Shown one piece after another: positions 35,006-46,429 of a stretch of 64,000 bases of DNA (positions are counted from its first letter, which is position 1; each line of letters begins with the position of its first letter). Source of the stretch: Qipengyuania marisflavi. Its GTDB lineage: Bacteria; Pseudomonadota; Alphaproteobacteria; Sphingomonadales; Sphingomonadaceae. Made by a program: the position numbers and the translations under genes. The DNA is taken from positions 738,304 through 802,303 of the forward strand of contig NZ_VCAO01000001.1 of assembly GCF_005884405.1 (NCBI RefSeq), in the 5' to 3' direction. Under the pieces are notes generated by a model that searched no databases, was not told the origin of the DNA, and saw nothing but the letters and a program-made list of their open reading frames with translations.

Positions 35006-36457
35006 ATGGCCGAGACCCCGCGCCCCGATGAAGATGACCTGATGCTGGCGGAATTGCCGGCAGGCGAAGGCGCGCGTCCGGACGACCGCATCGATGACGA
35101 GCGGATGGACGAGGAGAATACGCTCAAGCCCGGCTATATCCGCGCCATTCAGGACGGGCTGGACGCTGGCGACAAGCAGGCGGTGTACGAGCTGGTCGAA
35201 CCGCTCCACCCCGCTGACATCGCCGATCTGCTCGAACTGCTGAGCCGCGACGAGCGGCACGAGCTGGCCGCGGCCATCACCGATCTGATGAGCAGCGAAG
35301 TGGTCGCCGAGCTCAACGACTACGTCCGCGAGGACATGATGGAATCGCTCCCGGCGGCGAGCGTGGCGCTGATCGCCGAACAGCTCGATACCGATGACGC
35401 GGTCCAGCTGATCGAGGATCTGGACGAGGATGACCAGCAGGCCATCCTTGCCGAACTCGACGCCGAAGACCGCATCGCGATCGAAACCGCGCTGGGCTAT
35501 CCCGAGGAAACCGCCGGCCGGTTGATGAGCCGCGATTTCGTGGCGGTACCCGAACACATGACCGTGGGTCAGCTGATCGACTTTCTGCGCGATGGGCATG
35601 AACTGCCCGAAGATTTCTTCGAGATCTTCGTGGTCGATGCGGGCCATCATCCGGTGGGCACCTGCCAGCTCTCGTGGATCCTGCGCACCCCCCGCGCCAT
35701 CGCGCTGGGCGATGTGATGAAGCGTGACCAGACACTGATCCCTGCCATGCTCGACCAGGAAGAAGTCGCGCTGATGTTCCAGAAATACGGCCTTATCAGC
35801 GCCGCGGTGATCGACGACAGCGGTCGGCTGGTCGGCCAGATGACCGTCGATGACGTGGTCCACATCATCTCCGAAGAAGCGGGCGAGGATACGCTTCTGC
35901 TGTCGGGTGCGGGTGAAGGCGACATCAACGAACCGATCCGCGATGCCTATTCCGCGCGCGTGCGCTGGCTGGTCGCCAACCTTGGCACTGCGCTGGTCGC
36001 CAGCCTGATCATCGCCGCCTTTGGTGCGGCCATCGAACAGCTGGTGGCGCTGGCCGTGCTGATGCCGATTGTCGCCAGCATCGGCGGCAATGCGGGCACC
36101 CAGACGATGGCCGTCACGGTGCGCGCGATTGCCACCAACCAGCTGACGCGCAGCAACACGCGGCGCATCCTGTGGCGCGAAATGCGCGTGGGGATGCTGA
36201 ACGGGGCGACCATCGCGCTGCTGGTCGGCGCGGCGACAGCGGTGATCTTCGGACCGACGCTGGGCGTGGTGATTGCGCTGGCGATGGTGATCAACGTCTT
36301 CGTTGCCGGAATGGCGGGCGTGCTGGTGCCCGTGGCGTTCGAGCGGCTGGATCAGGATCCCGCCGTCGCCAGCAGCGTGTTCGTGACCATGATCACCGAT
36401 TCGATGGGCTTCTTCGCCTTCCTCGGCCTCGCCGTGCTCAGCGGGATTGCCGGATAG
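35006..36457 (+). CDS. mgtE: Magnesium transporter MgtE
   Basis: A 483-residue magnesium channel. An acidic N-terminal MgtE_N superhelical domain (about 45-165) is followed by two CBS domains (VAVPEHMTVGQLIDFLRD; MKRDQTLIPAMLDQEEVALMFQKYGLIS) and five transmembrane helices from about residue 325. MPIVASIGGNAGTQTMAV is the family signature lining the pore. The extended acidic tail at the N-terminus is longer than in some homologues. Transcribed divergently from the isomerase gene across 111 bases. Confidence 0.95.
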   Translation: MAETPRPDEDDLMLAELPAGEGARPDDRIDDERMDEENTLKPGYIRAIQDGLDAGDKQAVYELVEPLHPADIADLLELLSRDERHELAAAITDLMSSEVVAELNDYVREDMMESLPAASVALIAEQLDTDDAVQLIEDLDEDDQQAILAELDAEDRIAIETALGYPEETAGRLMSRDFVAVPEHMTVGQLIDFLRDGHELPEDFFEIFVVDAGHHPVGTCQLSWILRTPRAIALGDVMKRDQTLIPAMLDQEEVALMFQKYGLISAAVIDDSGRLVGQMTVDDVVHIISEEAGEDTLLLSGAGEGDINEPIRDAYSARVRWLVANLGTALVASLIIAAFGAAIEQLVALAVLMPIVASIGGNAGTQTMAVTVRAIATNQLTRSNTRRILWREMRVGMLNGATIALLVGAATAVIFGPTLGVVIALAMVINVFVAGMAGVLVPVAFERLDQDPAVASSVFVTMITDSMGFFAFLGLAVLSGIAG

Positions 36458-36468
36458 GGCGGGAGACA

Positions 36469-36537
36469 TGGACCGGGTGTTACACGGTCCAGGATAGAAA
36501 AAACCGGCCGCCCGTAACGGCACTGCAAACAGTGTCG
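36469..36537. repeat. Two adjacent hairpins downstream of mgtE
   Basis: TGGACC...GGTCCA spans 36469-36491 and can extend to nine pairs with a two-base bulge. A second stem at 36518-36537 pairs eight bases (one G-U) around a CAAA loop. Neither is followed by a T-run. They fill the 199-base gap between mgtE and the DUF1489 gene; a small RNA or weak terminator is possible but unproven. Confidence 0.4.
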
Positions 36538-36656
36538 GCACAGTTTGAATATCAGCGGAAAAACACATCGTCTGCTACGAATGCACCCGCGCTTCGGCTG
36601 TAGGAAAATTAAAAACACTGGTCGCAAAAACGGCTGCGTTTGCTATCTGCTCTGCC

Positions 36657-37046
36657 ATGCCGCTCAACCTGACCAAGATCGCCTTCGGTGCGAAAAGCTT
36701 TGCCGATATCGAAGGCTGGTACAGCGCGCGGCGCAGCCCGAACCTGACCACCCGCTATCGCCCGACGAAGTGGGAGCAGTGCATCGGCGGATCGCTCTAC
36801 TGGATTCACCAGCACAGCATCGTCGCGCGCAGCGAAATCTTTGGCTTCAGCGAGACGAGCGACGGGCGCTGGTCCATCGACCTGGAACCACGCCTGATCC
36901 GCGTAATGCCCCGCCCCAAACGCGCCCACCAGGGCTGGCGCTACCTCAAAGGCGACCCCCCGCGCGATCTTAAAGAGGGCGAGGATATCGGCGATGTGCT
37001 GCCGGGCAAACTGGCAGGCAAGCTGGAGCGGCTGGGGTTGATCTGA
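36657..37046 (+). CDS. DUF1489 family protein
   Basis: A 129-residue soluble protein beginning MPLNLTKIAFGAKSFADIEGWYSARRSP, with TKWEQCIGGSLYWIHQHSIVARSEI and VMPRPKRAHQGWRYL, the conserved blocks of DUF1489. The family is restricted mostly to alphaproteobacteria and has no established function. No Shine-Dalgarno is seen before the ATG. It faces hutG tail to tail. Confidence 0.85.
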   Translation: MPLNLTKIAFGAKSFADIEGWYSARRSPNLTTRYRPTKWEQCIGGSLYWIHQHSIVARSEIFGFSETSDGRWSIDLEPRLIRVMPRPKRAHQGWRYLKGDPPRDLKEGEDIGDVLPGKLAGKLERLGLI

Positions 37047-37047
37047 A

Positions 37048-37153
37048 GCAGGACGGATATCCGCAATTGTTGGCTGTCAACAATGCTGCGAACCAGCGCC
37101 GACGTCCGCAAGCTGCGGTGGACGGCAGACATCGGTGATAGCTGCTGTCCTGC
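37048..37153. repeat. Structured convergent intergenic region
   Basis: GCAGGAC (37048-37054) is mirrored by GTCCTGC (37147-37153). Between them lies ATTGTTG-GCTGT-CAACAAT (37066-37084), a perfect seven-pair hairpin, and an imperfect GTCCGC stem near 37109. It may serve as a bidirectional transcription end between the DUF1489 gene and hutG. No T-run is present. Confidence 0.35.
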
Positions 37154-37182
37154 CTGATCTGACGGGTCTGTTTCTGTACTTC

Positions 37183-38112
37183 TTACGAGAACAGTAGGCG
37201 CCGCACCAAGAGTGCAGCGCTCTTCGCTGTCACATTTTGTGGATCATTTGGCGGCGACAATTCCACTATATCGGCCAGCGGGCAGGGACGCCCCGACTGC
37301 TTGCTCTGGCTCAGGATATAGCCAACCAGATATTCGATGGTGGCGAACGGCACCCCTCGTGCAGCCGGAGCGCTGACACCGGGAGCCTCGTAATGCGGCA
37401 GCACATCTATATCGATTGTCAGATAGATGATATCCGACCGCGCAACGAGCTCGTCAATAGCGCGGTTGGCAGCGTTCCGATCGGCAATCAGGGCGTGATC
37501 GGTAACGATATTGACTCCCCAATCCCGCGCCCGGTTCATCAGGGCTTGGGTGTTCGATTCTTCGGCAACACCAAGACACAGATAATCAAATCTGTTGGGG
37601 TCCAGTTCTCTGATCTGGGCAAAAGGCGTGCCTGATGATGGACCATTGTCGCCGGTCAATCGCAAATCCAGATGCGCATCCAGATTGATGATACCGATCT
37701 GCCTGCCCGGATAGCGTGCCGCCAGCCCGCAATAACTGCCAAAGGCGGTTTCGTGCCCGCCGCCCAGTACGATCACCCTCTCGTGCTGCTGCAATACCTC
37801 TGCGAGCGTATCGCTCAGCGCTGACTGTCCCGCTTCCAGATCGTCGGCCGTGACATCAATGTCGCCAAGATCGGAGAACGGCTTGGCATCCGGCGGTGCG
37901 GCCATGTTTGCAAGTGCGCCGCGCAGTGCCGCTGGGCCTGCATGTGCGCCCCCTCGCCCCTTGTTGCGGATAACACCGGCCTCGCAAGCAAAACCAATCA
38001 GCGCGCGCCCGGCGTTGTCCTGAACAATATGATGCAGGCGGACCGCACCCGCCCCGTCTTCAGGATCAGAGCGGCCACTCCACGGGGGCGCAGGGATGAC
38101 ATTTACCGGCAT
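37183..38112 (-). CDS. hutG: Formimidoylglutamase (arginase-family)
   Basis: A 309-residue manganese enzyme hydrolysing N-formimidoyl-glutamate to glutamate and formamide, the last step of the four-enzyme histidine pathway. Mn ligands are in GGGHETAFGSY, IINLDAHLDLR and LTIDIDVLP. Arginase, agmatinase and proclavaminate hydrolase share the fold; assignment rests on position 9 bases after hutU. The alternative HutF/HutG2 deiminase route is not seen here. Confidence 0.9.
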   Translation of the reverse strand: MPVNVIPAPPWSGRSDPEDGAGAVRLHHIVQDNAGRALIGFACEAGVIRNKGRGGAHAGPAALRGALANMAAPPDAKPFSDLGDIDVTADDLEAGQSALSDTLAEVLQQHERVIVLGGGHETAFGSYCGLAARYPGRQIGIINLDAHLDLRLTGDNGPSSGTPFAQIRELDPNRFDYLCLGVAEESNTQALMNRARDWGVNIVTDHALIADRNAANRAIDELVARSDIIYLTIDIDVLPHYEAPGVSAPAARGVPFATIEYLVGYILSQSKQSGRPCPLADIVELSPPNDPQNVTAKSAALLVRRLLFS

Positions 38113-38121
38113 GAAAGGTCT

Positions 38122-39790
38122 CTAGCCCACACCGGCAATACCGGGCAAATCGAGCCCGTGTTCCTGCGCGCAGGCGATGGCATCTTCATAACCCGCATCG
38201 GCGTGGCGCATCACACCTGTCGCCGGGTCATTCCACAGGACATTGCCGATCCGCCGGTCGGCATCTTCGGTTCCGTCGCAGCAGATGACCATGCCGCTAT
38301 GCTGGGAAAAGCCCATGCCAACGCCGCCGCCATGATGCAGGCTGACCCATGTCGCGCCGCTCGCGGTGTTGAGCAGGGCGTTGAGCAATGGCCAGTCCGA
38401 AACCGCATCGCTGCCATCCATCATGGCCTCGGTTTCGCGATTGGGGGACGCGACAGAGCCGCTGTCCAGATGGTCGCGCCCGATGACTACCGGCGCGCTC
38501 AATTCGCCGCTGCGGACCATTTCGTTAAAAGCCAGTCCCAGCTTGTGGCGCTGCCCCAACCCCACCCAGCATATCCGCGCGGGCAGGCCCTGAAAACTGA
38601 TCCGCTCGCGCGCCATGTCGAGCCAATTGTGCAAATGGGGATCATCGGGGATGATCTCCTTTACCTTGGCATCGGTCTTATAGATATCCTCGGGATCGCC
38701 CGATAGCGCGCACCAGCGGAACGGGCCGATGCCGCGGCAGAACAGCGGGCGGATGTAGGCGGGCACGAAGCCGGGGAAGGCAAAGGCATCTTCCAGCCCC
38801 TCTTCCAAGGCGACCTGTCTGATATTGTTGCCATAATCGACGGTGGGCACGCCGGCCTTGTGATAATCCACCATTGCGCTGACGTGGATTTTCATAGCGG
38901 CGCGGGCGGCTTTTTCGACCGCCTTGGGGTTGCTTTCCTGTTTCGCGCGCCATTCAGCAACGCCCCATCCGATGGGCAGATACCCATGAACAGGATCATG
39001 CGCGCTGGTCTGGTCGGTCACAATATCGGGACGGACACCGCGCCGGAACAGCTCCGGCACAATCTCCGCCGCGTTACCGATCAGCGCGACCGATTTCGCT
39101 TCACCTGCCGATGTCCAGCGATCGATCATCGCCAGCGCTTCATCAACATCGCTGGTCTTTTCATCGACATAATTTGTGCGAAGCCGGAAATCCGCGCGGG
39201 TTTCGTCGCATTCTATGGCCAGACAGCATGCCCCGGCCATAACCGCTGCAAGCGGCTGCGCACCGCCCATCCCGCCCAGTCCGGCAGTCAGGATCCACTT
39301 GCCAGTCAGGTCGCCGCCATAATGCTGGCGGCCAGCCTCGACAAAAGTCTCGTAAGTGCCCTGAACGATGCCCTGCGTACCGATGTAAATCCACGAACCG
39401 GCCGTCATCTGGCCGTACATCGCCAGGCCTTTCTTATCGAGCTCGTGGAAGTGATCCCAGGTCGCCCAATGCGGGACCAGATTGGAATTGGCGATCAGCA
39501 CGCGGGGCGCATCGGCATGGGTCCGGAATACGCCAACAGGCTTGCCCGATTGGACAAGCAATGTCTGATCAGATTCCAGTGCCTTAAGGCTCTCGACAAT
39601 GGCATCAAAAGCCGCCCAATTGCGCGCCGCCCGCCCGATCCCGCCATAAACCACCAGCTCGTCAGGATTTTCTGCAACATCGGGGTGAAGATTGTTCATC
39701 AGCATGCGCAGCGGCGCTTCGGTAAGCCAGCTTTTCGCGTTCAGCTTCGTGCCTGTCGGCGGGAACACCGCACGGCTGTTGTGAGAGCGA

Positions 39791-39798
<8 letters not shown>
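38122..39798 (-). CDS. hutU: Urocanate hydratase
   Basis: A 558-residue NAD-dependent enzyme adding water to urocanate to give imidazolonepropionate. [41 protein letters not shown] carries the bound-NAD region. [27 protein letters not shown] lies in the active site. [15 protein letters not shown] and [17 protein letters not shown] are diagnostic. ATG 39798 lies eight bases inside hutH; a longer frame reaching 39882 has no homology upstream of this point. Length is typical. Confidence 0.96.
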
Positions 39799-41328
<1,530 letters not shown>

Positions 41329-41335
<7 letters not shown>

Positions 41336-42531
41336 GTGACACCTCCAAAAATACGTTGCTGCAAGGGCGCATCGCCCATGCGGTAGGTCAGTTCTGCAGG
41401 GTCGGTCACATCCCAGATATTGAGGTCGGCGCGCATTCCGGACTTCAACTGACCAACCTGCGAAAGCCCCAACGCCCGGGCCGCATTGTCCGTGACCCCT
41501 TCGAGACATTCCTGCGGCGAAAGCCCGAACAAAATCGCGCCCATATTCATGGCCAGAAGCAGCGAAGTCATCGGTGATGATCCCGGATTGCTGTCAGTGG
41601 CAAGCGCCATCGGCACACCCGCTTCGCGCAGTTTTTCAACGGGCGGTTTGCGGGTTTCCTTCAACATATAAAATGCGCCGGGCAGCAGGACTGCGACTGT
41701 GCCAGCGGCCGCCATTGCCGCAACGCCTTCGTCACTCAGGAATTCAAGATGATCGGCGGACAAGGCCCGGTGACGGGCCGCCAGGATCGCGCCGCCCTGA
41801 TCTGATAATTGTTCAGCGTGGATTTTGACGGGAAGGCCAAGCTTTGCCGCATGTTCAAAAACACGCTCAATCTGCCGCGCCGAAAATCCAACCGTTTCAC
41901 AGAACCCGTCGACCGCATCGACCAGCCCTTCTGCCGCTGCAGCCTCCATCGCTGGAAGGCAGATTTCGGTCAGATAATCATCGGCTTCCATATGTTTGGG
42001 GAAAGCATGCGCCCCCAGAAAAGTTGTACAGATCCGAATGGGGCGATGCTGCTCGATCATCCGTGCGACGCGCAGCATGCGAAGTTCAGTTTCTAAATCC
42101 AGCCCATATCCGGATTTGATTTCAACCGTCGTTGTGCCGTCTGAAATCAGGCGGTCAATTCGCGTTAGAGCGCCCGCCAGCAACTCTTCGTCTGTGGCTG
42201 ACCGGGTCGCCTTAACCGTGGAAAATATCCCGCCGCCCGCGCGCATTATCTCTTCATAGCTCGCACCGGTTTGCCGCATCTCGAACTCTCGCGCCCGCGA
42301 GCCATGATAGACAAGATGCGTATGACAATCGATCAGTCCCGGCGTGACAAGGCGTCCGCCCAGCGGTCGCCGCGGCATCTGATCAAAGCGCTCAGGGATA
42401 TCAATCTCAGCGCCCGCAAAAGCGATCGTGTCGCCCTCGACCCCAATAGCGCCGGACTGCGAGTAACCTGCCTCCCCCTCCAGATGCATGGGTGCGAGAC
42501 GAGCATCCGTCAGAATATAGCAGTCAGACAT
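41329..42531 (-). CDS. hutI: Imidazolonepropionase
   Basis: A 400-residue amidohydrolase-fold metal enzyme converting imidazolonepropionate to formimidoylglutamate. [15 protein letters not shown] is the metal-binding strand, followed by [37 protein letters not shown] and [11 protein letters not shown] chose ATG 42531 because GGGA lies nine bases upstream; ATG 42549 has none. First gene of the hutIHUG operon. Confidence 0.95.
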
Positions 42532-42570
42532 TGGCGAATCCCGAGTCATTGGCGATAGGCAGAGGGCTAA

Positions 42571-42584
42571 TATGTCTATACATA
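42571..42584. promoter_or_regulatory. hutC: Candidate HutC operator
   Basis: TATGTCTATACATA is an inverted repeat (TATGT-N4-ACATA) in the 139-base gap between hutI and hutC. HutC-type GntR repressors recognise AT-rich dyads built on TGT-N4-ACA. The site is 40 bases from the hutI start, consistent with repression by the adjacent regulator and release by urocanate. Confidence 0.6.
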
Positions 42585-42670
42585 ATCGTCATTGTCAATC
42601 ACCTGCGCTGGTGTATTTTTACAGACAGTTCCGGCATGGCCGACCAAAGCGCACCAAGGTCAGGAAGTTG

Positions 42671-43363
42671 ATGCACGCATACGAGAAAATCAGGGCCGAG
42701 ATGCTGCATCGGATCACCAGACAGATATGGCCTGCGGGCGGCAACCTGCCGCATGAAGAGCAGTTGGCTGCCGAATTTGGCGTGGCACGCGGCACCATCC
42801 GCAGGGCGATGGCTGATTTGGTTCAGCAAGGCATAATCGTGCGCCGACGCAAAGCGGGCAGCAAAGTGGCCTCGCGCATCGCCCACTCGTCAACGCTTAC
42901 AATCCCCATCGTCCGCCATGAGATTATCGATAGCGGCGCGGATTATGGCTATGAATTACTCTCGGCGGAAAAGGGCGGCAACGCTCTCGACAAGACCGGA
43001 CATTTCAAGGGCGCGCCGCTCTTCCATATCTGTTGCCTGCACCTGTCGGACGGGCGACCCTACCAGTTTGAAGACAGGCTGATCAATTTGGATGCTGTAC
43101 CGGATGCGGCGGAAACAAACTTCGATAACAAGAGCCCCAATGAGTGGCTTGTGGAAAAAGTGCCCTATTCCGCCGTGGGCACAGTTCTGAGGGCCGAAGC
43201 TGCAGATAGCACACAGGCCCGGCACCTGAAGATCAGGAAGGGCTACCCTCTGTTTGTAATCGAACGGCAAACCCACCTCGACATCCTGCCTGTAACGCTG
43301 GTCAAGATGAGCCACCCGGCAGATCTGTTTTCGATTACGACACAAACTGGCGTGTTTGATTAA
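42671..43363 (+). CDS. hutC: Histidine utilization repressor, GntR family
   Basis: A 230-residue repressor. The GntR winged helix is IWPAGGNLPHEEQLAAEFGVARGTIRRAMADLVQQGIIVRRRKAGSKV, and the C-terminal UTRA domain has FHICCLHLSDGRPYQFEDRLIN, typical of HutC, which binds urocanate. ATG 42671 with AGGAAG nearby is preferred; a start at 42572 would overlap the operator. Divergent from the operon it should control. Confidence 0.93.
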   Translation: MHAYEKIRAEMLHRITRQIWPAGGNLPHEEQLAAEFGVARGTIRRAMADLVQQGIIVRRRKAGSKVASRIAHSSTLTIPIVRHEIIDSGADYGYELLSAEKGGNALDKTGHFKGAPLFHICCLHLSDGRPYQFEDRLINLDAVPDAAETNFDNKSPNEWLVEKVPYSAVGTVLRAEAADSTQARHLKIRKGYPLFVIERQTHLDILPVTLVKMSHPADLFSITTQTGVFD

Positions 43364-43419
43364 AGCGCTGCGGCACGCCGTTTGTGGCTCATTTTGCGGG
43401 AACGCCAGACGCCAGCTGC

Positions 43420-44109
43420 CTAACCCGCCGCCGCAACCTTCTCAGCCACCTTCCGCAATGCGTCGGCGTAAACCTGCGCGCCCTGTGCGCCGGGGATCAT
43501 GTAGCGGCCTTCGATCAGCATCGCGGGGACGCCGGTGATATTCATGTCCCAGGCGGCGCTTTCTTCGGCGCGGACCTTGCGGGCATATTCCTCGCTGGCG
43601 AGCGCGGCGGCGGCGGCCTTGCGGTCGAGGCCGGTTTCCTCGGCAATGTCGAGCAGAACGGCCTGCTCGCCAATCGGGCGGCGGGCGTTGAAATGGGCGG
43701 TGAACAGCGCAAGCTTGAGTGCAGTCTGCTGGGCTGCGCCGTGTTCCTCACCCGCCCAGGTCAGCAATTTGTGCGCGGCAAAGGTGTTCCACATCATCGC
43801 GTCGGGGGCCGGTTCGGCGCCAGTGTAATCCAGCGATACGCCGGCTTTCTCCGCCGCTTCGCGCATCTGGCCCTGCACGCCGCGCGACTGTTCCATAGTG
43901 CGGCCATATTTGCGCGCGATGTGGGCGGTGCGCTCTTCGCCCTCGGGCGGCATATCGGGGTTAAGCTCGAACGCGTGCCAGCGCACTTCGGCGTCGATCT
44001 CGCCCGCCACCAGTGCCAGCCCCTGTTGCAGATTGCCCCAGCCGACCAGGCACCACGGGCACATCACGTCGGACCAGATGTCGATTGTCAGCCTGCGCGC
44101 GTTGGTCAT
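43420..44109 (-). CDS. DsbA family oxidoreductase, FrnE-like (cytoplasmic)
   Basis: A 229-residue thioredoxin-fold protein with WSDVMCPWCLVGW near the N-terminus (active CPWC) and a closing GVPAMLIEGRYMIPGAQ with the cis-Pro. There is no signal peptide, unlike the two DsbA proteins at 48284 and 49132, so it belongs to the FrnE branch linked to oxidative-stress tolerance. ATG 44109 overlaps the nudC stop by four bases. Confidence 0.9.
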   Translation of the reverse strand: MTNARRLTIDIWSDVMCPWCLVGWGNLQQGLALVAGEIDAEVRWHAFELNPDMPPEGEERTAHIARKYGRTMEQSRGVQGQMREAAEKAGVSLDYTGAEPAPDAMMWNTFAAHKLLTWAGEEHGAAQQTALKLALFTAHFNARRPIGEQAVLLDIAEETGLDRKAAAAALASEEYARKVRAEESAAWDMNITGVPAMLIEGRYMIPGAQGAQVYADALRKVAEKVAAAG

Positions 44110-44975
44110 TTGTCCATCCACCAAGTTACCAGATGATGCGCAATCGCATAGGATCGCGGGAAGACCAGATCCTCCGTGCCCTGTTCGCCTGCGGCGCGGG
44201 CAGTCTCCAGCTCGGCGCGGGTGAACCAGCGGGCATCGTCCAGTTCGGTCCGGTCGATGGTGAGGTCAGGGTCGTCGGCAAAGCTGTGGCAGCCGATCAT
44301 CAGCTGGCTGGGAAAGGGCCACGGCTGGCTGGCGATGTAGGTCACATCGCGCACGCGGACGCCCGCTTCCTCATACACCTCGCGCGCCACGGCCTCCTCG
44401 ATGCTTTCGCCCGGTTCGACAAAGCCCGCCAGCGCGGAATAGATGCGCGGCGGAAAGCGCGGCTGGCGGCCCAGCAGCAGGCGGTCTTCATGTTCGACCA
44501 GCATGATGGTGACCGGATCGGTGCGCGGGAAATGCAGCGCGGCGCAGTCCGGACAATCACGCTGCCAGCCGCCCTTGGCCAGCTTGGTCGTCGCGCCGCA
44601 GCGGGCGCAAAAGCGGTGCCGTGCGTGCCAGTCCACCAGACTGCGCGCACCGCCATACAGCGCCAGATCGCCCGGGCTGAGCACCTGCATCGCTTGCCAG
44701 ATCGCCGGATCGGCATAGGCCGGACTGCCCGCCCCCTGGTCCGGTACAGCGGCAAAGCAAGCCTTGCCCGCCATCATGCCGAGGAACACCAGCTCTGCCG
44801 TTTCCTCTGCATCGGCCAGCGTGCCCCAGGTCAGCGACCCGGCATCGTCGAACACCGGGTTCAGCCCGTCCATCACCAACAGCCGCGCACGCCAGTTCAT
44901 CAGCCCGGCCAATACCGATGGGTCGGCGCGGATATTGTCCGCCCGGTCGATCGGCGATCCGGTGAAGGCGATCAT
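44106..44975 (-). CDS. nudC: NAD(+) diphosphatase
   Basis: A 289-residue Nudix hydrolase cleaving NAD(H), and in enteric bacteria removing NAD caps from RNA. A zinc ribbon (FCARCG...RDCPDC) precedes the Nudix box GFVEPGESIEEAVAREVYEEAGV, and SQPWPFPSQLM is the NADH-specific motif. It is flanked by a serine hydrolase gene six bases upstream and the FrnE-like gene, probably one operon. Confidence 0.93.
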   Translation of the reverse strand: MIAFTGSPIDRADNIRADPSVLAGLMNWRARLLVMDGLNPVFDDAGSLTWGTLADAEETAELVFLGMMAGKACFAAVPDQGAGSPAYADPAIWQAMQVLSPGDLALYGGARSLVDWHARHRFCARCGATTKLAKGGWQRDCPDCAALHFPRTDPVTIMLVEHEDRLLLGRQPRFPPRIYSALAGFVEPGESIEEAVAREVYEEAGVRVRDVTYIASQPWPFPSQLMIGCHSFADDPDLTIDRTELDDARWFTRAELETARAAGEQGTEDLVFPRSYAIAHHLVTWWMDK

Positions 44976-44981
44976 CAGGCG

Positions 44982-46286
44982 TTACGCCCCCTGCATCGCC
45001 GCCAGATCAGCCATCACCGCAGCCGGGAAGCCGCCGTGAATGGGATAGGCTTCGGACGGCATGTATTGCGTGTACATGCTGGCGCGCAGATTGGCCTTGT
45101 AGCTGACGAAAGCGACCGTTCCGGCGGCCCCGCCCCAGCCATAGGCCCCGTCCTGCACGCGCCCGCCAGCGCCGAAGCCCTGACCCGCGATCCAGGTGTT
45201 TTCGGTGGTGGCGCCTTCGGGCAGCAGATTGGATGTGCCGACCCGCACGGCCAGCTCGCCCATCACGCGCTTGCCGTCGATAACGCCATAACCCAGCAAC
45301 ATCTTCAAGAAGCGGTCGTAATCGCGCGGGCTGGACACCAGACCGGCCCCGCCCATCGGGAAGGGCGGCGTGTCGAGATAGATCGAGGCCGAGCCCGGAT
45401 CGATCGGCAGCGGGGTGCCGTTGAGGATACCGTAATTGGTGGTCAGGCGGCGCGCCTCGCTGGCCGGAACCGCGAAATAGGTGCTGTTCATGCCGGTCGG
45501 TTCGAAAATCTGCGTGCGCAGGAATTCGTCGAACTTCATCCCGCTGGCAACTTCGATCACGCGGCCCAGCAGGTCCAGACCGACCGAATAGCTCCACTTG
45601 GTGCCCGGTTGCAGGACCAGCGGCGCCTTGGCCAGCCGGTCGGCGAAGACGTCCAGCCCGGCCACTGCCACCGAACGGCCAAGGCCGGGGATCGGAATGC
45701 GGCTGACCTGACCGGGGACCAGCCCCTGTTCCTCATAATGATCCTTGATCGCGCCCTTCTGGACGATGCCATAGCCAAGCCCGGCGGTGTGCGTCATCAG
45801 GTGGCGGACCGTGATCGGGCGATCGGCAGGGACCAGATCGGTGATCGTCCCGTCATAGGTCTTCTGCACCATCATATTGGCATAGGCGGGCAGTATCTCG
45901 GCAATCGGCTGATCGAGGCCCAGCTTGCCATCATCGATCAGCATCATCGCTGCCATGCCGGTGACCGGCTTGGTCATTGAATAGACGCGGTAAAGGCTTT
46001 CCGCATCCGCGCGCACTCCTGATCCAAACGCCAGTTCACCGCGTGCGATAAATGCCGGGTCCTTGTCACCCCAGCCCAGCGCCGCAACCATATTGGCGAC
46101 CTTGCGCTCGCCCACATATTTATCGACCATCGCCGCGACATTGGTCCAACCCGTGCCGCCCGGCTGCGCCATCGCCAACCGGCCCATCGGCAGGCCCGAC
46201 ATGGCGGCACCGGCGGTCAGCCATGCCCCGCCGCGCAGCAGCGAACGCCGCGAGAATTGTGGGTCTGCGAAATCGCGATAAGCCAT
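44982..46286 (-). CDS. Exported serine hydrolase, beta-lactamase class C/esterase family
   Basis: A 434-residue protein with a Tat-like signal (SRRSLLRGG, then a hydrophobic stretch ending near MAQ). The catalytic SxxK is YSMTKPVTG near residue 120, with YSVG as the second motif and GWGGAAGT in place of KTG. Such proteins are esterases or peptidases as often as beta-lactamases; no resistance role can be assumed. ATG 46286 has GGAGAG upstream. First in a run with nudC and the FrnE-like gene. Confidence 0.87.
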   Translation of the reverse strand: MAYRDFADPQFSRRSLLRGGAWLTAGAAMSGLPMGRLAMAQPGGTGWTNVAAMVDKYVGERKVANMVAALGWGDKDPAFIARGELAFGSGVRADAESLYRVYSMTKPVTGMAAMMLIDDGKLGLDQPIAEILPAYANMMVQKTYDGTITDLVPADRPITVRHLMTHTAGLGYGIVQKGAIKDHYEEQGLVPGQVSRIPIPGLGRSVAVAGLDVFADRLAKAPLVLQPGTKWSYSVGLDLLGRVIEVASGMKFDEFLRTQIFEPTGMNSTYFAVPASEARRLTTNYGILNGTPLPIDPGSASIYLDTPPFPMGGAGLVSSPRDYDRFLKMLLGYGVIDGKRVMGELAVRVGTSNLLPEGATTENTWIAGQGFGAGGRVQDGAYGWGGAAGTVAFVSYKANLRASMYTQYMPSEAYPIHGGFPAAVMADLAAMQGA

Positions 46287-46429
46287 GCGTGGTCTCTCCG
46301 TCTGATTATTTTGCGGTGCATCTGTGCGGGAGCCGCGATGAACGGTCAATTGCGAATTGAAACCGTTGGAGAATTGGCGAGAGTAAAACCAGCCTTGAAA
46401 TGCGCGGCTGTGCTATGCATATAAGACAC

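Noticed and set aside
34895-36568. Open minus-strand frame of over 550 codons continuing upstream of the cyclophilin gene
   Set aside because: It is the exact antisense of mgtE, histidine- and aspartate-rich, with no family likeness. The real isomerase starts at 34894 with AAGGAG.
44013-45980. A 655-codon plus-strand frame across nudC and the serine hydrolase
   Set aside because: Both minus-strand genes have complete motifs. The plus frame is a high-GC shadow rich in Arg, His and Gln.
44982-46286. Serine hydrolase as an antibiotic-resistance beta-lactamase
   Set aside because: SxxK is present but the KTG motif is replaced and the context is housekeeping; esterase or peptidase is equally likely.
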